Below are positions 1-9,151 of a stretch of 64,000 nucleotides of DNA, one piece after another. Each line of letters begins with the position of its first letter. The stretch's first letter is position 1. Made by a program: the position numbers and the translations under genes. The DNA is from Tissierellaceae bacterium. Lineage in GTDB: Bacteria; Bacillota; Clostridia; Tissierellales; Tissierellaceae. The notes beneath the pieces are model-generated. The model was not told the DNA's origin. It saw only the letters and a list, made by a program, of their open reading frames with translations, and ran no database searches. Location: assembly GCA_018434075.1 (NCBI GenBank), contig JAHDQA010000076.1:1-64000 (forward strand), in the 5' to 3' direction.

Positions 1-106
1 AAAATCAAAAATTTATTTATTACGTTTAGTATATTTTTACATAGCAAAGCTAAGCTGTCAAGTTCTTTAGCTTTTTAATGAAATATACTAAATTAGTAGT
101 AGCAGT

Positions 107-159
107 AGATGTGGAGCTTGTGGTTAATTGCATAGCAATTATCCATCAAATCCACATCT
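107..159. repeat. Nested inverted repeat downstream of the IS256 transposase
   Basis: The outer arms AGATGTGGA (107-115) and TCCACATCT (151-159) are exact complements. Inside them GGTTAATTGC (122-131) and GCAATTATCC (135-144) pair with one mismatch around a 3-base loop. No T-run follows on either strand, so it is not a typical terminator. It lies where the left end of the insertion sequence is expected but does not match the right end convincingly. It could be a degenerate IS end or an unrelated structured element. Confidence 0.5.
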
Positions 160-174
160 TATTTCTTTTTTAGG

Positions 175-1395
175 CTATTTATTTAAGATATCTTCAAAGA
201 ATATATTTAATTGAGCTAGTATTTGATCCCAGCCCCTCATCCTTGACGTCCACTTAGATGTGGCATTTGCCATTGCTAAATAAAGGCTCTTTTCTAAAGA
301 AAAATCTGTAGGAAATATTGTCTTATTCTTTGTTACTTTTCTTAGTTGCCTATTAAAATTTTCTATGGTATTTGTTGTATACATCAGCTTTCTAATTTCT
401 GGTGGATATTTAAAAAATGTTGATAATTCAGCCCAGTTATTCCGCCAACTTGCTATACAACTAGGATATTTTTTGCCCCATTTATCTTCAAAGTACCCTA
501 GTTGTATTAATGCTGTTTCTTCAGTGTTTGCTTTATACACTGTCTTTAAGTCTTTCATTAATTCACGTATATCCTTGTAATTTACATATCTTGTAGAATT
601 TCTAATCTGATGAATTATGCATTTTTGAATCTCTGCTTTTGGATAAACTGCGGTTATAGCTTGGCTAAACCCGGGTAAATTATCTGTAGAAAATATCAAC
701 ACATCTTCTACTCCTCTATTTTTGAGATCATTTAATACCATTAACCAATATTTTGAACTCTCATTTTCACCAACATACATACCTAGGATTTCTTTTAAGC
801 CATCCATTGTATATGCTAAAACGATGTATACAGCCTTTTTTACTACTGCTCCATTATCCCTTACGTTGTAATGAATAGCATCCATAAAAACAAAAGAATA
901 TACTTTCTCTAGTGGCCTTTGTCGCCATTCTTCAATTGTTGGAAGTATTTTATTTGTTATCCTTGATACTGTTGACTTCGAAAGCCCAAATCCATAAATT
1001 TCTTGAATATGAGCAGATATATCTCTTGTGGTCATGCCTCTTCCATACATTGATATTATCTGATTTTCAATATTTGAGATGTCTTTTTCATACTTTTTTA
1101 CTACCTGTGGTTCAAAACTTCCATCTCTGTCTCGTGGTACATTAATTTCCATTTCTCCATTAGTACCTTTTACTGTCTTTGTGCTATAACCATTTCTTGT
1201 ATTTAAACTAAGTGGTTTTTCACCATATTCATAGTCCAAATGGTCATCTAATTCAGCCATTAACATTTCCTCCATCAGATCTGCTGTTAAATCTTTTAGA
1301 GCCTCCTGAACATCTTGTGCCGTTTCTGGCTGATAAGATTCTAGTATTGCTTTGATTAACATAGCATTCTTTCTTTCTGGCCTTTTTCTTCCCAT
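175..1395 (-). CDS. IS256-family (mutator-type) transposase
   Basis: 406 residues, close to the usual 390-410 of IS256 transposases, and uninterrupted. The sequence carries the mutator-family core: FVFMDAIHYNVRD, then FSTDNLPGFSQAI and, near the C-terminus, YTTNTIENFNRQLR, which supply the acidic residues of the DDE-type catalytic centre. The family catalyses copy-out or cut-and-paste movement of its own element. The ATG at 1395 is preceded by AGGAGG with good spacing, but that site lies in a stable hairpin (1399-1449), so translation is probably restrained. No partner gene lies inside the element. The copy looks potentially active; activity is not shown. Confidence 0.95.
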   Translation of the reverse strand: MGRKRPERKNAMLIKAILESYQPETAQDVQEALKDLTADLMEEMLMAELDDHLDYEYGEKPLSLNTRNGYSTKTVKGTNGEMEINVPRDRDGSFEPQVVKKYEKDISNIENQIISMYGRGMTTRDISAHIQEIYGFGLSKSTVSRITNKILPTIEEWRQRPLEKVYSFVFMDAIHYNVRDNGAVVKKAVYIVLAYTMDGLKEILGMYVGENESSKYWLMVLNDLKNRGVEDVLIFSTDNLPGFSQAITAVYPKAEIQKCIIHQIRNSTRYVNYKDIRELMKDLKTVYKANTEETALIQLGYFEDKWGKKYPSCIASWRNNWAELSTFFKYPPEIRKLMYTTNTIENFNRQLRKVTKNKTIFPTDFSLEKSLYLAMANATSKWTSRMRGWDQILAQLNIFFEDILNK

Positions 1396-1398
1396 AAC

Positions 1399-1449
1399 AA
1401 AATCCTCCTAGTTAAGTTATTTTTATTTTACCTTAACCTGGAGGATTTT
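1399..1449 (-). promoter_or_regulatory. Hairpin sequestering the transposase ribosome binding site
   Basis: On the coding (minus) strand, AAAATCCTCC followed by AGGTTAAG (1449-1432) pairs with CTTAACTAGGAGGATTTT (1416-1399), 16 of 18 positions matching, around a 15-base AT-rich loop. The right arm contains the AGGAGG that serves the ATG at 1395. Transcripts entering from outside would fold the site away. Protection of IS elements from read-in transcription by such structures is known for several families; its use here is inference. Confidence 0.75.
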
Positions 1450-1474
1450 CATACACAAATTATTTCACAGTCTC

Positions 1475-1506
1475 GTGGTTCTTCTTACTAATTACAGAAG
1501 AACCAC
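1475..1506 (-). terminator. Terminator hairpin of the aldo/keto reductase gene, T-run lost at the IS junction
   Basis: An 11-bp perfect stem, GTGGTTCTTCT (1475-1485) with AGAAGAACCAC (1496-1506), and a 10-base loop, directly after the reductase stop codon at 1513. On the minus strand the base after the stem is the start of the insertion sequence, so the expected run of T residues is missing. Confidence 0.75.
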
Positions 1507-1512
1507 TTAAAT

Positions 1513-2637
1513 TTATCTCAATACTTTATCAGCCTCTTTTAATAATTCTATAATTGACAAATGTTGAGGGCAAACTGCTTCGCAGCTTCCGCATTCGACA
1601 CAGTTTGATGCATCCATATTGTTTTCAATCAACCTTTGGTACATCTTTTTAGACTCGTCTAGCTCATCAAAGACATACACATTGTTGTACAACTCAAACA
1701 CCCTCGGAATATTTACACCAGATGGGCAAGGCATGCAGTATTCGCAAGCAGTACATCCAACTTTGAAACCATCTTTATATATCTTTGTAGCTTCATCAAT
1801 TAATTTGATTTCATCATCCGTTAACTTTCTTGAATCACTTGCCACAGCAATATTTTCCTTTACCTGCTCTAGTGTAGTCATTCCGCTTAGGACTACAGAT
1901 ACTTCATCCTTATCTAACACCCATTTCAAAGCCCACTGCGCAGGAGATCTACGAATATTCGAACTGTCGAATATGCTCTTTATTTTTTCAGGAGCTTTAG
2001 CAAGTTTTCCTCCCTTTACAGGCTCCATGACAACTACATCCAATCCCTTGTCTTTAGCGTATTTAAGCCCTTTCAGGCCTGCTTGGTAGTCTCTGTCCAA
2101 GTAATTAAGTTGAATTTGGCAAAAGTCCCAATCATAGCTGTCGACAATTTTCTCAAATACTTCGTACTCATCGTGGAATGAAAAACCGATGTATTTTATT
2201 TTCCCTTCGTCTTTAGCTTTTTTAACAAAGTCAAATACTTCCAAATCTACTATTTTGTCAAATCTTTCAGCATCTAAAGAGTGCAGCAAATAAAAGTCTA
2301 TGTGATCTGTCTTTAGATTGTCAAGCTGTTCATCAAGGTACTTCATGAAATCTTCTTTGGCATTGGCTAACCACACAGGATTTTTAGTTGCTAAATACAC
2401 TTTATCTCTGTATCCTTCACTTAACACTTTCCCAACAAATTTTTCGCTCATTCCTCCATGATATGGATAAGCTGTGTCGATGTAGTTTACACCATTTTCA
2501 ATAGCATAAATAAGCATTTCCCTTGCTTTTTCTTCATCAATCGCCTTTTGATCTCCATTTAATATAGGAAATCGCATACATCCGAAGCCTAATTGTGAAA
2601 CCTTTAACCTGTCGTTAGTAAAATAACTATATTGCAT
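1513..2637 (-). CDS. Aldo/keto reductase with C-terminal 4Fe-4S ferredoxin domain
   Basis: 374 residues. Residues 1-280 form the aldo/keto reductase barrel, with the family start QLGFGCMRFP, the catalytic region NYIDTAYPYHGG (Asp and Tyr) and LLHSL. The C-terminal part carries two cysteine clusters, CTACEYCMPCP and CVECGSCEAVCP, typical of the iron-sulfur-containing predicted oxidoreductases common in anaerobic Firmicutes. It probably reduces carbonyl compounds using NAD(P)H or a ferredoxin-type donor; the substrate is unknown. The ATG at 2637 follows a GGGGG ribosome binding site at about 8 bases. It is divergent from the glycine cleavage operon with no shared function evident. Confidence 0.92.
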   Translation of the reverse strand: MQYSYFTNDRLKVSQLGFGCMRFPILNGDQKAIDEEKAREMLIYAIENGVNYIDTAYPYHGGMSEKFVGKVLSEGYRDKVYLATKNPVWLANAKEDFMKYLDEQLDNLKTDHIDFYLLHSLDAERFDKIVDLEVFDFVKKAKDEGKIKYIGFSFHDEYEVFEKIVDSYDWDFCQIQLNYLDRDYQAGLKGLKYAKDKGLDVVVMEPVKGGKLAKAPEKIKSIFDSSNIRRSPAQWALKWVLDKDEVSVVLSGMTTLEQVKENIAVASDSRKLTDDEIKLIDEATKIYKDGFKVGCTACEYCMPCPSGVNIPRVFELYNNVYVFDELDESKKMYQRLIENNMDASNCVECGSCEAVCPQHLSIIELLKEADKVLR

Positions 2638-2687
2638 TAGAATACCCCCTTATGTATAATGAAGCTAATAAATTCCATATTTTAAAT

Positions 2688-2717
2688 ATTCTACTGGAAA
2701 GTCAAGTTTAATATCAA
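2688..2717 (-). promoter_or_regulatory. Possible sigma-70-type promoter of the aldo/keto reductase
   Basis: On the minus strand TTGATA (2717-2712) and TAGAAT (2693-2688) are separated by 18 bases, about 50 bases upstream of the ATG. Judged by eye in AT-rich DNA, so moderate to low confidence. Confidence 0.35.
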
Positions 2718-2777
2718 AGCTCTAAGGGTAGAATACTTGTGTACTAATTATATCATAAAAAATGAAGGAGTGATTAA

Positions 2778-3878
2778 ATGAGTGCAAAAAAAACGCCTAT
2801 TTACGATGAACATTTAAAGCTCGGCGGTAAGATTGTCGAGTATGCTGGATGGCTCATGCCTGTCGAGTATGAAGGCTTAGTTGCTGAGCATGAAGCTGTT
2901 AGAAACGATTGCGGACTCTTTGATGTATCCCATATGGGAGAGATAACCGTAAAGGGAAAAGACGCCACTAAACTTGTCGATTATCTCATGACAAATGACA
3001 TAAGCACAATGACAGACAATCAAGTTATTTACACGCTGATGTGCAATGAAAACGGAGGAGTAGTAGACGACTTATTGGTTTATCGCTACAATGAAAACTA
3101 CCTTTACTTAGTTGTGAATGCTGCAAACACTGATAAAGACTATGACTGGATTTTAAAACATATGGACAGTTTCGAAGTTGAGATAGAAAACATCTCTGAC
3201 AATGTGGGTGAAGTTGCGCTTCAAGGGCCTAAAGCACAAAAAGTATTGCAAAAGCTTACCGATTACGACCTTAATGGCTTAAAATTCTTCCATTTTGTGG
3301 ATGGAATAGAAGTTGCAGGAGTTAAGGCCATGGTTTCCAGAACAGGCTATACTGGGGAAGATGGATTTGAAATTTACACTGATAAAAATGACATCGTTAA
3401 AGTATGGAGAGAAATTCTAAAGGCAGGAGAAGAAGAAAATATTAAACCTGCAGGGCTTGGGTGCAGGGATACGCTGAGATTTGAAGCCTCGCTTCCACTG
3501 TATGGACATGAATTTAATGATGAAATAACACCTTTAGAAGCTGGATTTAAATACTTCGTCAAATTAGACAAAAAGTCTGACTTCATTGGTAAAGAAGCCC
3601 TGACAAAACAATTAGAAGAGGGGTTAAAAAGAAAATTAGTAGGCTTTGAAATGGTAGACAGAGGGATACCAAGAGAGGGCTATGAAGTGTACAAAGATGG
3701 CGAAAAGATAGGGCATGTCACAACTGGATACCACTCGCCGACATTAAAGAAAAACATAGGCAATGCACTCATAAAAGCAGAATTTGCTGAAATTGGCACA
3801 CCTATTGAAATAATGATAAGAAATAAACCTTGCAAAGCACAAGTAATCAGCAAAAAATTTTTAAACAAGAAAAAATAG
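2778..3878 (+). CDS. gcvT: Aminomethyltransferase, glycine cleavage T protein
   Basis: 366 residues, the usual size. T protein moves the methylene group from the aminomethyl-lipoyl arm of H protein to tetrahydrofolate and releases ammonia. The sequence shows the family features: [20 protein letters not shown] near the start, [17 protein letters not shown], and [12 protein letters not shown], with the C-terminal beta-barrel ([20 protein letters not shown]). The start follows GAAGGAGTGATTAA. It is the first gene of the complete gcvT-H-PA-PB-lpd operon; gcvH begins 11 bases after its stop. Confidence 0.97.
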   Translation: MSAKKTPIYDEHLKLGGKIVEYAGWLMPVEYEGLVAEHEAVRNDCGLFDVSHMGEITVKGKDATKLVDYLMTNDISTMTDNQVIYTLMCNENGGVVDDLLVYRYNENYLYLVVNAANTDKDYDWILKHMDSFEVEIENISDNVGEVALQGPKAQKVLQKLTDYDLNGLKFFHFVDGIEVAGVKAMVSRTGYTGEDGFEIYTDKNDIVKVWREILKAGEEENIKPAGLGCRDTLRFEASLPLYGHEFNDEITPLEAGFKYFVKLDKKSDFIGKEALTKQLEEGLKRKLVGFEMVDRGIPREGYEVYKDGEKIGHVTTGYHSPTLKKNIGNALIKAEFAEIGTPIEIMIRNKPCKAQVISKKFLNKKK

Positions 3879-3889
3879 GGGGTTTTAAG

Positions 3890-4273
3890 ATGAAAGTATT
3901 AAAAGGTTTGTATTACACAGAGGATCATGAATGGGTAAAAGTCGATGGGAATTACGCTTATATTGGAATAACTGACCACGCTCAACACAATTTAGGAGAT
4001 ATTGTATATGTAGATTTGCCAGAAGTAGACGATGAGTTTGATAAAGGAGATGCTTTTGCAGCAGTTGAATCAGTCAAAGCAGCAGCAGATGTATATATTC
4101 CAGTAAGTGGAAAAGTAGTCGAAGTAAATGAAGAATTAATTGACGATCCTGCACTATTAAATGCGGATGCTTTTGAAAATTGGATAGCTAAGATCGAGTT
4201 AAAAGATAAATCAGAATTAGATGAATTGATGTCAAGCGAGGATTATGAAAGCTTTTTAGAAGAGGAGGAATAA
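3890..4273 (+). CDS. gcvH: Glycine cleavage system H protein (lipoyl carrier)
   Basis: 127 residues from the ATG at 3890, which follows TAGGGGG at good spacing; the open frame extends 20 codons further upstream into gcvT, but that part has no family similarity. H protein carries the lipoyl arm shuttling between P, T and L proteins. The lipoyl lysine is Lys63 in the context VESVKAA, and the protein begins with the typical [10 protein letters not shown] and has DLPEV before the lipoyl hairpin. gcvPA starts one base after its stop. Confidence 0.96.
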   Translation: MKVLKGLYYTEDHEWVKVDGNYAYIGITDHAQHNLGDIVYVDLPEVDDEFDKGDAFAAVESVKAAADVYIPVSGKVVEVNEELIDDPALLNADAFENWIAKIELKDKSELDELMSSEDYESFLEEEE

Positions 4274-4274
4274 G

Positions 4275-5621
4275 ATGTATCCTTATATACCACATACAGA
4301 TAAAGATGTGGAAGAGATGCTTAAAAAGCTTGGCTTAAATGACATCGAAGAACTTTTTAATGACATACCTGAAGATGTCAAATTGAATAGAGAATTGAAT
4401 TTACCCAAATCAAAAAGCGAGTTGGAAGTAAGGAATCGCTTGACTGAATTAGCGAATAGAAATTGTTCTCTTTCAAAAGTAACTTCATATTTAGGGGCTG
4501 GAGCATATGAACACTACATTCCTTCAGTAGTAAATCACATTATTTCTAGAAGTGAATTCTATACTGCATACACTCCTTATCAACCTGAAATAAGCCAAGG
4601 GACTCTTCAATACATCTTTGAATTTCAAACACTTATAAGTGAGCTTACTGGAATGGACGTAGCAAATGCATCACTCTATGACGGAGGAACTGCAGTTGTC
4701 GAAGCTGCTTTAATGTCTTGTGCTTATTCAAAAAGAGACAATATCATTATATCGAAAGCAGTTAAGCCAGATGCTAGGACAATTTTAAAAACTTATGCCC
4801 ATGCACAAAGCCTAAATGTAATTGAAGTAGGCATTGATGATGGTGTAACTGACTTAAATGAACTTGCAAATTTAGTTGATGAAAATACTGCTGCAGTTAT
4901 AGTTCAAAGTCCAAATTTCTTTGGAATAATTGAAGACTTAGAAAAAATTTCAGCGATAGCTCATAAAGTTAAGAAGACTACTTTTGTAGCTTCTGTCGAC
5001 CCAATATCACTAGGCATACTTAAAAGGCCTGGAGATTTAGGAGTAGATGTGGCAGTTGGCGAAGGACAGTCCCTAGGGATACCACTTAGCTTTGGTGGAC
5101 CATATCTAGGATTCATGGCTGCTAAAAAAGAATACATCAGAAAGATGCCAGGTAGAATTGTTGGACAAACCGAAGACTTAGACGGAAAGAGATCATTTGT
5201 GCTAACACTTACAGCCAGAGAGCAGCACATTAGAAGAGAAAAGGCAACCTCGAATATATGCTCAAACCAAGGGTTAAACTCATTAGCAGCTACTGTGTAC
5301 ATGGTGACACTAGGAAAGAAAGGGATTAGAGAAGTAGCTCTTAAATCCACACAAATGGCACACTATGCTTATGAAGAACTAACCAAATCAGGAAAGGTTA
5401 AACCATTATTCAACAAGCCATTCTTTATAGAGTTTGCATTAAAAGCAGACAAACCAACTGAAGAGATCAATCAAAGATTGCTTGAAAATGGGATAATCGG
5501 TGGATATTATCTAACAAAAGAATACCCTCAATACGAAAATAGCTCCTTATACGCTGTTACTGAAGTAAGGAAGAAAGAAGAAATAGATAAGTTAAAGAGC
5601 GTATTGGAGGGGATACTATGA
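4275..5621 (+). CDS. gcvPA: Glycine dehydrogenase (decarboxylating) subunit 1
   Basis: 448 residues, the normal size of the N-terminal half of the split P protein found in Firmicutes and archaea. With gcvPB it forms the PLP enzyme that decarboxylates glycine and loads the aminomethyl group on H protein. The characteristic start [13 protein letters not shown], the [15 protein letters not shown] stretch and [11 protein letters not shown] are present. This half lacks the PLP lysine, as expected. It overlaps gcvPB by 4 bases (ATGA), indicating translational coupling. Confidence 0.96.
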   Translation: MYPYIPHTDKDVEEMLKKLGLNDIEELFNDIPEDVKLNRELNLPKSKSELEVRNRLTELANRNCSLSKVTSYLGAGAYEHYIPSVVNHIISRSEFYTAYTPYQPEISQGTLQYIFEFQTLISELTGMDVANASLYDGGTAVVEAALMSCAYSKRDNIIISKAVKPDARTILKTYAHAQSLNVIEVGIDDGVTDLNELANLVDENTAAVIVQSPNFFGIIEDLEKISAIAHKVKKTTFVASVDPISLGILKRPGDLGVDVAVGEGQSLGIPLSFGGPYLGFMAAKKEYIRKMPGRIVGQTEDLDGKRSFVLTLTAREQHIRREKATSNICSNQGLNSLAATVYMVTLGKKGIREVALKSTQMAHYAYEELTKSGKVKPLFNKPFFIEFALKADKPTEEINQRLLENGIIGGYYLTKEYPQYENSSLYAVTEVRKKEEIDKLKSVLEGIL

Positions 5622-7072
5622 GAAATTACGATAAACTGATATTTGAAATCTCAAAACCAGATAGAATTGGATACAAATTACCTGAATTAGACATAGAAGA
5701 AAAGCCTATTGAAAGTTTGATTCCTGAAGAGTTTTTAAATAAAGAGGAATTAAACTTACCAGAGGTATCAGAAGTCGATGTTATTAGGCACTATACAAAT
5801 TTATCCAATAAAAACTATGGAGTTGACACAGGATTTTATCCATTAGGTTCTTGTACAATGAAATATAATCCTAAAATCAATGAGGATATGGCTAGACTAG
5901 ATGGCTTTGCAAATATTCATCCATATCAACCGCTATCTTGTGTACAAGGTTCATTAGAGTTAATGTATGAACTTCAAAACTACCTATGCGAGATATCTGG
6001 AATGGATGAAATAACTCTTCAACCAGCAGCAGGAGCACATGGAGAGTTGACTGGTGTCATGCTGATAAAAGCATACCATGAAAGCAGAAATGACACAAAG
6101 AGAAACAAAATAATCGTTCCTGATTCAGCGCATGGAACAAATCCAGCAACCGCTGCTATGGCAGGGTATGAGATTATAGAAATAAAGTCAAATAAAGATG
6201 GCTTAGTTGATTTAGATCAATTAAGAGAAGCTGTTGGAGAAGACACTGCTGGATTGATGCTCACAAATCCAAACACATTAGGACTATTTGACAAAGGAAT
6301 AAAGGAAATAGCTAAAATAGTTCACGATGCAGGAGGCCTATTATACTATGACGGTGCAAATGCCAATGCCATATTAGGATATGCTAGACCTGGAGATATG
6401 GGATTTGATGTAGTGCACTTTAATTTGCATAAGACATTCTCAACACCACATGGTGGTGGAGGACCAGGCTCAGGGCCAGTAGGTGTAAAAAAGGACTTAG
6501 TTCCATTTTTACCAGTACCAATAGTTAAGAAAGATAATGAAAAATTTTATCTTGACTACGACTATCCACAGTCTATTGGAAAGATAAAGGATTTTTATGG
6601 CCACTTTGGAATATTGGTAAGAGCTTACACTTATATATTATCAATGGGAAGCGATGGATTAAAGAAAGCTTCTCAAATGGCAGTTCTAAATGCTAACTAT
6701 CTCAAAGAGCACTTGAAAGAAGATTATTACTTGCCAATAGATACTGTTTACAAGCATGAGTTTGTTTTAGGCGGCCTAAAAGATTCATTAAGCGAGGTAA
6801 TCACTTTAGATGTTGCAAAGAGATTGCTAGACTATGGCTACCATCCACCAACAGTCTATTTCCCACTTATCATAAATGAAGCTCTGATGATTGAGCCAAC
6901 TGAAACAGAAAGTAAAGAAACTCTGGATGAATTTATAGAAGCGATGAAGAAAATAGCAAAAGAAGCAAAAGAAAATCCAGAACTTTTGAAGACCGCACCA
7001 CATAACACTGTAGTGAGGAGACCAAACGAAGTAAAGGCAGCAAGAGACATCATCGTAAAATACGAAGGGTAG
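5618..7072 (+). CDS. gcvPB: Glycine dehydrogenase (decarboxylating) subunit 2
   Basis: 484 residues, the C-terminal, PLP-binding half of split P protein. The PLP Schiff-base lysine is Lys272 in [16 protein letters not shown], followed by the glycine-rich loop that positions cofactor. [13 protein letters not shown] and [11 protein letters not shown] are further family signatures. The ATG overlaps the gcvPA stop. Full length and uninterrupted, so the P protein should be functional. Confidence 0.97.
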   Translation: MRNYDKLIFEISKPDRIGYKLPELDIEEKPIESLIPEEFLNKEELNLPEVSEVDVIRHYTNLSNKNYGVDTGFYPLGSCTMKYNPKINEDMARLDGFANIHPYQPLSCVQGSLELMYELQNYLCEISGMDEITLQPAAGAHGELTGVMLIKAYHESRNDTKRNKIIVPDSAHGTNPATAAMAGYEIIEIKSNKDGLVDLDQLREAVGEDTAGLMLTNPNTLGLFDKGIKEIAKIVHDAGGLLYYDGANANAILGYARPGDMGFDVVHFNLHKTFSTPHGGGGPGSGPVGVKKDLVPFLPVPIVKKDNEKFYLDYDYPQSIGKIKDFYGHFGILVRAYTYILSMGSDGLKKASQMAVLNANYLKEHLKEDYYLPIDTVYKHEFVLGGLKDSLSEVITLDVAKRLLDYGYHPPTVYFPLIINEALMIEPTETESKETLDEFIEAMKKIAKEAKENPELLKTAPHNTVVRRPNEVKAARDIIVKYEG

Positions 7073-7081
7073 GTGTATTGT

Positions 7082-8491
7082 TTGACAAAAAAAATAGCCA
7101 TAATAGGAGCTGGCCCAGGGGGATATGTTGCAGCGATACGAGCTGCTCAACTTGGGGCAGATGTGACTCTTATAGAAAATGTTAGAGTAGGGGGAACTTG
7201 CTTAAATAGAGGTTGCATCCCTACAAAGACATATTTCACAAATGCAAAGATTTTATCGGACTTAAGAAGGGCAAATGAGTTCGGAATTGAAGTAGATGGG
7301 TTTAGAATGAATGGAAAAGCTTTGCTTAAGAGGAAAGAAGAAGTAGTAGAAAATATCGTAGGAGGAGTTGAAAAACTCATATCCTCCTATAAAAACATCG
7401 AACTCATAAATGGGAAAGCAAGCTTTGAGAGTTCAAACACATTGAAGGTTACTTTAAAGAATGGTGAAGAAAGAACAGTTACAGCTGATGATATCATTAT
7501 AGCAACTGGTTCTTCTGCTCAAATGACAGAGACAAAGGGTGTAGACTTAGAGGGAGTGATCACATCTGATGAACTTCTAGAGCTTGACGAAATACCTGAA
7601 ACTTTAATTGTAGTAGGAGGAGGAGTCATAGGTCTTGAATTTGCAAGCATATACAAAGAACTAGGATCAAATGTCATACTTTTAGCATCGCGAATACTAA
7701 AAGACGGCGATAAAGAAATTGCTAAAAGACTCACTCCAACTTTGAAAAAGCAAGGAATAGAAGTTTATGTAGATATCAGAGCAAAAGAAATTATTAGAGA
7801 AAACAACAAACTAAAAGTAATAGCTAAATACAAAGAAAAAGACGAAGAAATTACGGTAGAAGGCAACTATGTTTTAATCGCATCAGGAAGAGCGCCAAAT
7901 GTAAATGGACTAAACCTAGAAGATGTAGGCATAGAATATTCGCCAAAAGGCATTAAAGTTGATGAAAATTTTGAGACCACAGTTCCTCATGTTTACGCAA
8001 TAGGAGATGTCAACTCAAAAGGCATTCAACTTGCGCATGTGGCTTCTGCTCAAGGAGAATATGTAGTAGAGAGAATATTGGGAGAAAACCCAGATATAAA
8101 CTTGGATGTATATCCATCTTGTGTGTTTACCATGACTGAGGTAGCGCAGGTCGGATTTACTGAAGAGAAATTAAAAGAAATGGGAAGAGAGTATAAAGTC
8201 AGTAAATTCATGTTTTCTGCAAATGGGAAAGCAGTTACATTGGGTGAAGCAGAGGGAATAGTGAAAATAATCGCATCGCCTGATGATATGATCCTAGGCG
8301 TTCATATATTGGGTCCTCATGCAAACGACCTGATTCATGAAGGCGCTTTAGCCATTGCGAATAAATTGGATGCTAAAGCTATAACAAGAACTATACATGC
8401 ACATCCAACATTGTCAGAAGCATTTTCTGAAGCAACATTGGGACTAGACGATAAAGCCATTCACATGGTTCCTAAAAAGAAAAGAAAATAA
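7082..8491 (+). CDS. lpdA: Dihydrolipoyl dehydrogenase (L protein)
   Basis: 469 residues. Reoxidises the dihydrolipoyl arm of H protein with FAD and NAD+. Seen: N-terminal FAD motif IIGAGPGGYVAA, redox cysteines Cys40 and Cys45 in GGTCLNRGCIPTK, NAD motif VVGGGVIGLEFAS, FAD site YAIGDV and the C-terminal His-Glu dyad in HAHPTLSEAF. The TTG at 7082 is preferred because AGGTG (7071-7075) sits 6 bases upstream; a GTG at 7073 would overlap that site. Last gene of the gcv operon, followed by a hairpin. Confidence 0.95.
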   Translation: MTKKIAIIGAGPGGYVAAIRAAQLGADVTLIENVRVGGTCLNRGCIPTKTYFTNAKILSDLRRANEFGIEVDGFRMNGKALLKRKEEVVENIVGGVEKLISSYKNIELINGKASFESSNTLKVTLKNGEERTVTADDIIIATGSSAQMTETKGVDLEGVITSDELLELDEIPETLIVVGGGVIGLEFASIYKELGSNVILLASRILKDGDKEIAKRLTPTLKKQGIEVYVDIRAKEIIRENNKLKVIAKYKEKDEEITVEGNYVLIASGRAPNVNGLNLEDVGIEYSPKGIKVDENFETTVPHVYAIGDVNSKGIQLAHVASAQGEYVVERILGENPDINLDVYPSCVFTMTEVAQVGFTEEKLKEMGREYKVSKFMFSANGKAVTLGEAEGIVKIIASPDDMILGVHILGPHANDLIHEGALAIANKLDAKAITRTIHAHPTLSEAFSEATLGLDDKAIHMVPKKKRK

Positions 8492-8492
8492 A

Positions 8493-8520
8493 TTAGGCAG
8501 CGTTATCGCTGCCTAAATTT
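8493..8520 (+). terminator. Hairpin ending the glycine cleavage operon
   Basis: Stem TTAGGCAGCG (8493-8502) and CGCTGCCTAA (8507-8516) around the tetraloop TTAT, starting at the lpd stop. It is followed by ATTTAAATT rather than a pure T-run, so termination may be partial. Confidence 0.75.
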
Positions 8521-8536
8521 AAATTGGGGGAAATTC

Positions 8537-9151
8537 ATGAAAAAAAGTTTATTTAAAACTTTCTACATATACATTGTAGCACTTTTATCGATACTAATGT
8601 TATCATTAGGCGATAGTTTCTTTAAATTTGTGTTAAAATTTGATGAAAGTATACTTATGTTTTTTGACAATCATCAAAATACAATTGTGCTGAACATCAT
8701 GAAATTCATATCGTTCATCGGCTCATCTTCTTTCTTGGTGCCATTCATAACATTGTGCACGTTGATTTTAATTTTCAAGAAGAAATACAAAGATGTGTTC
8801 GTTATTATATCAGCTTCGCTTGGAAGCTTAGGACTAAATTCTCTTTTAAAAAACATCATAAAGAGAGCTAGACCAGTTGAATTCTTCAAAACAATAGAAA
8901 CCTCATATAGCTTTCCGAGTGGACACGCTATGGTTGCAGCGAGTCTATCCTTCAGCATTGCATTTTTATTGACGAGAAACAAAAGCACCAAAACGAAAAC
9001 TATAGCTTATTCAATTGCAACTCTATACACAATATTGATGAGCTTTAGCAGACTATGTTTAGGCGTTCATTACCCAACAGATGTTGTATTTGGCATGTTC
9101 TATGGCATTGCTTTGTTTTTATTAATTAAAGACCTATTTTTCAAGTTCTAG
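8537..9151 (+). CDS. PAP2-family membrane phosphatase
   Basis: 204 residues with several hydrophobic segments. The three PAP2 phosphatase motifs are visible in order: KRARP, YSFPSGHAM and SRLCLGVHYPTD, giving the histidine and arginine residues of the active site. Such proteins dephosphorylate lipid phosphates, for example undecaprenyl pyrophosphate or phosphatidic acid, outside the membrane. The substrate cannot be told from sequence. The ATG follows TTGGGGGAAATTC. Its 3' end overlaps the convergent ABC transporter gene by 18 bases. Confidence 0.92.
   Translation: MKKSLFKTFYIYIVALLSILMLSLGDSFFKFVLKFDESILMFFDNHQNTIVLNIMKFISFIGSSSFLVPFITLCTLILIFKKKYKDVFVIISASLGSLGLNSLLKNIIKRARPVEFFKTIETSYSFPSGHAMVAASLSFSIAFLLTRNKSTKTKTIAYSIATLYTILMSFSRLCLGVHYPTDVVFGMFYGIALFLLIKDLFFKF

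Larger units (their letters stand above)
107..1474 (-). mobile_element. IS256-family insertion sequence (left boundary uncertain)
   Basis: The element consists of one intact transposase gene and a 5' flank that ends abruptly against the terminator hairpin of the next gene. The right end, read inward, begins GAGACTGTGAAATAATTTG at 1474, which has the look of an IS256-family terminus. A matching left inverted repeat and target duplication are not evident in bases 1-174, so the left boundary given here is only the outer edge of a hairpin and may be wrong. Confidence 0.55.

Noticed and set aside
1..174. Left terminal inverted repeat of the IS256 element
   Set aside because: A fragment CTTGTGGTTAATT near 117-129 loosely resembles the right end, but the match is too poor to call.
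2638..2777. Possible glycine riboswitch before gcvT
   Set aside because: The 140-base interval has no paired glycine aptamer features or GGA-rich conserved core and no terminator; I see only ordinary promoter-like DNA.
4961..5350. Open minus-strand frame of 129 codons inside gcvPA
   Set aside because: No ribosome binding site, no recognisable protein; it mirrors the codon pattern of gcvPA. The same applies to the other antisense frames inside strong genes.
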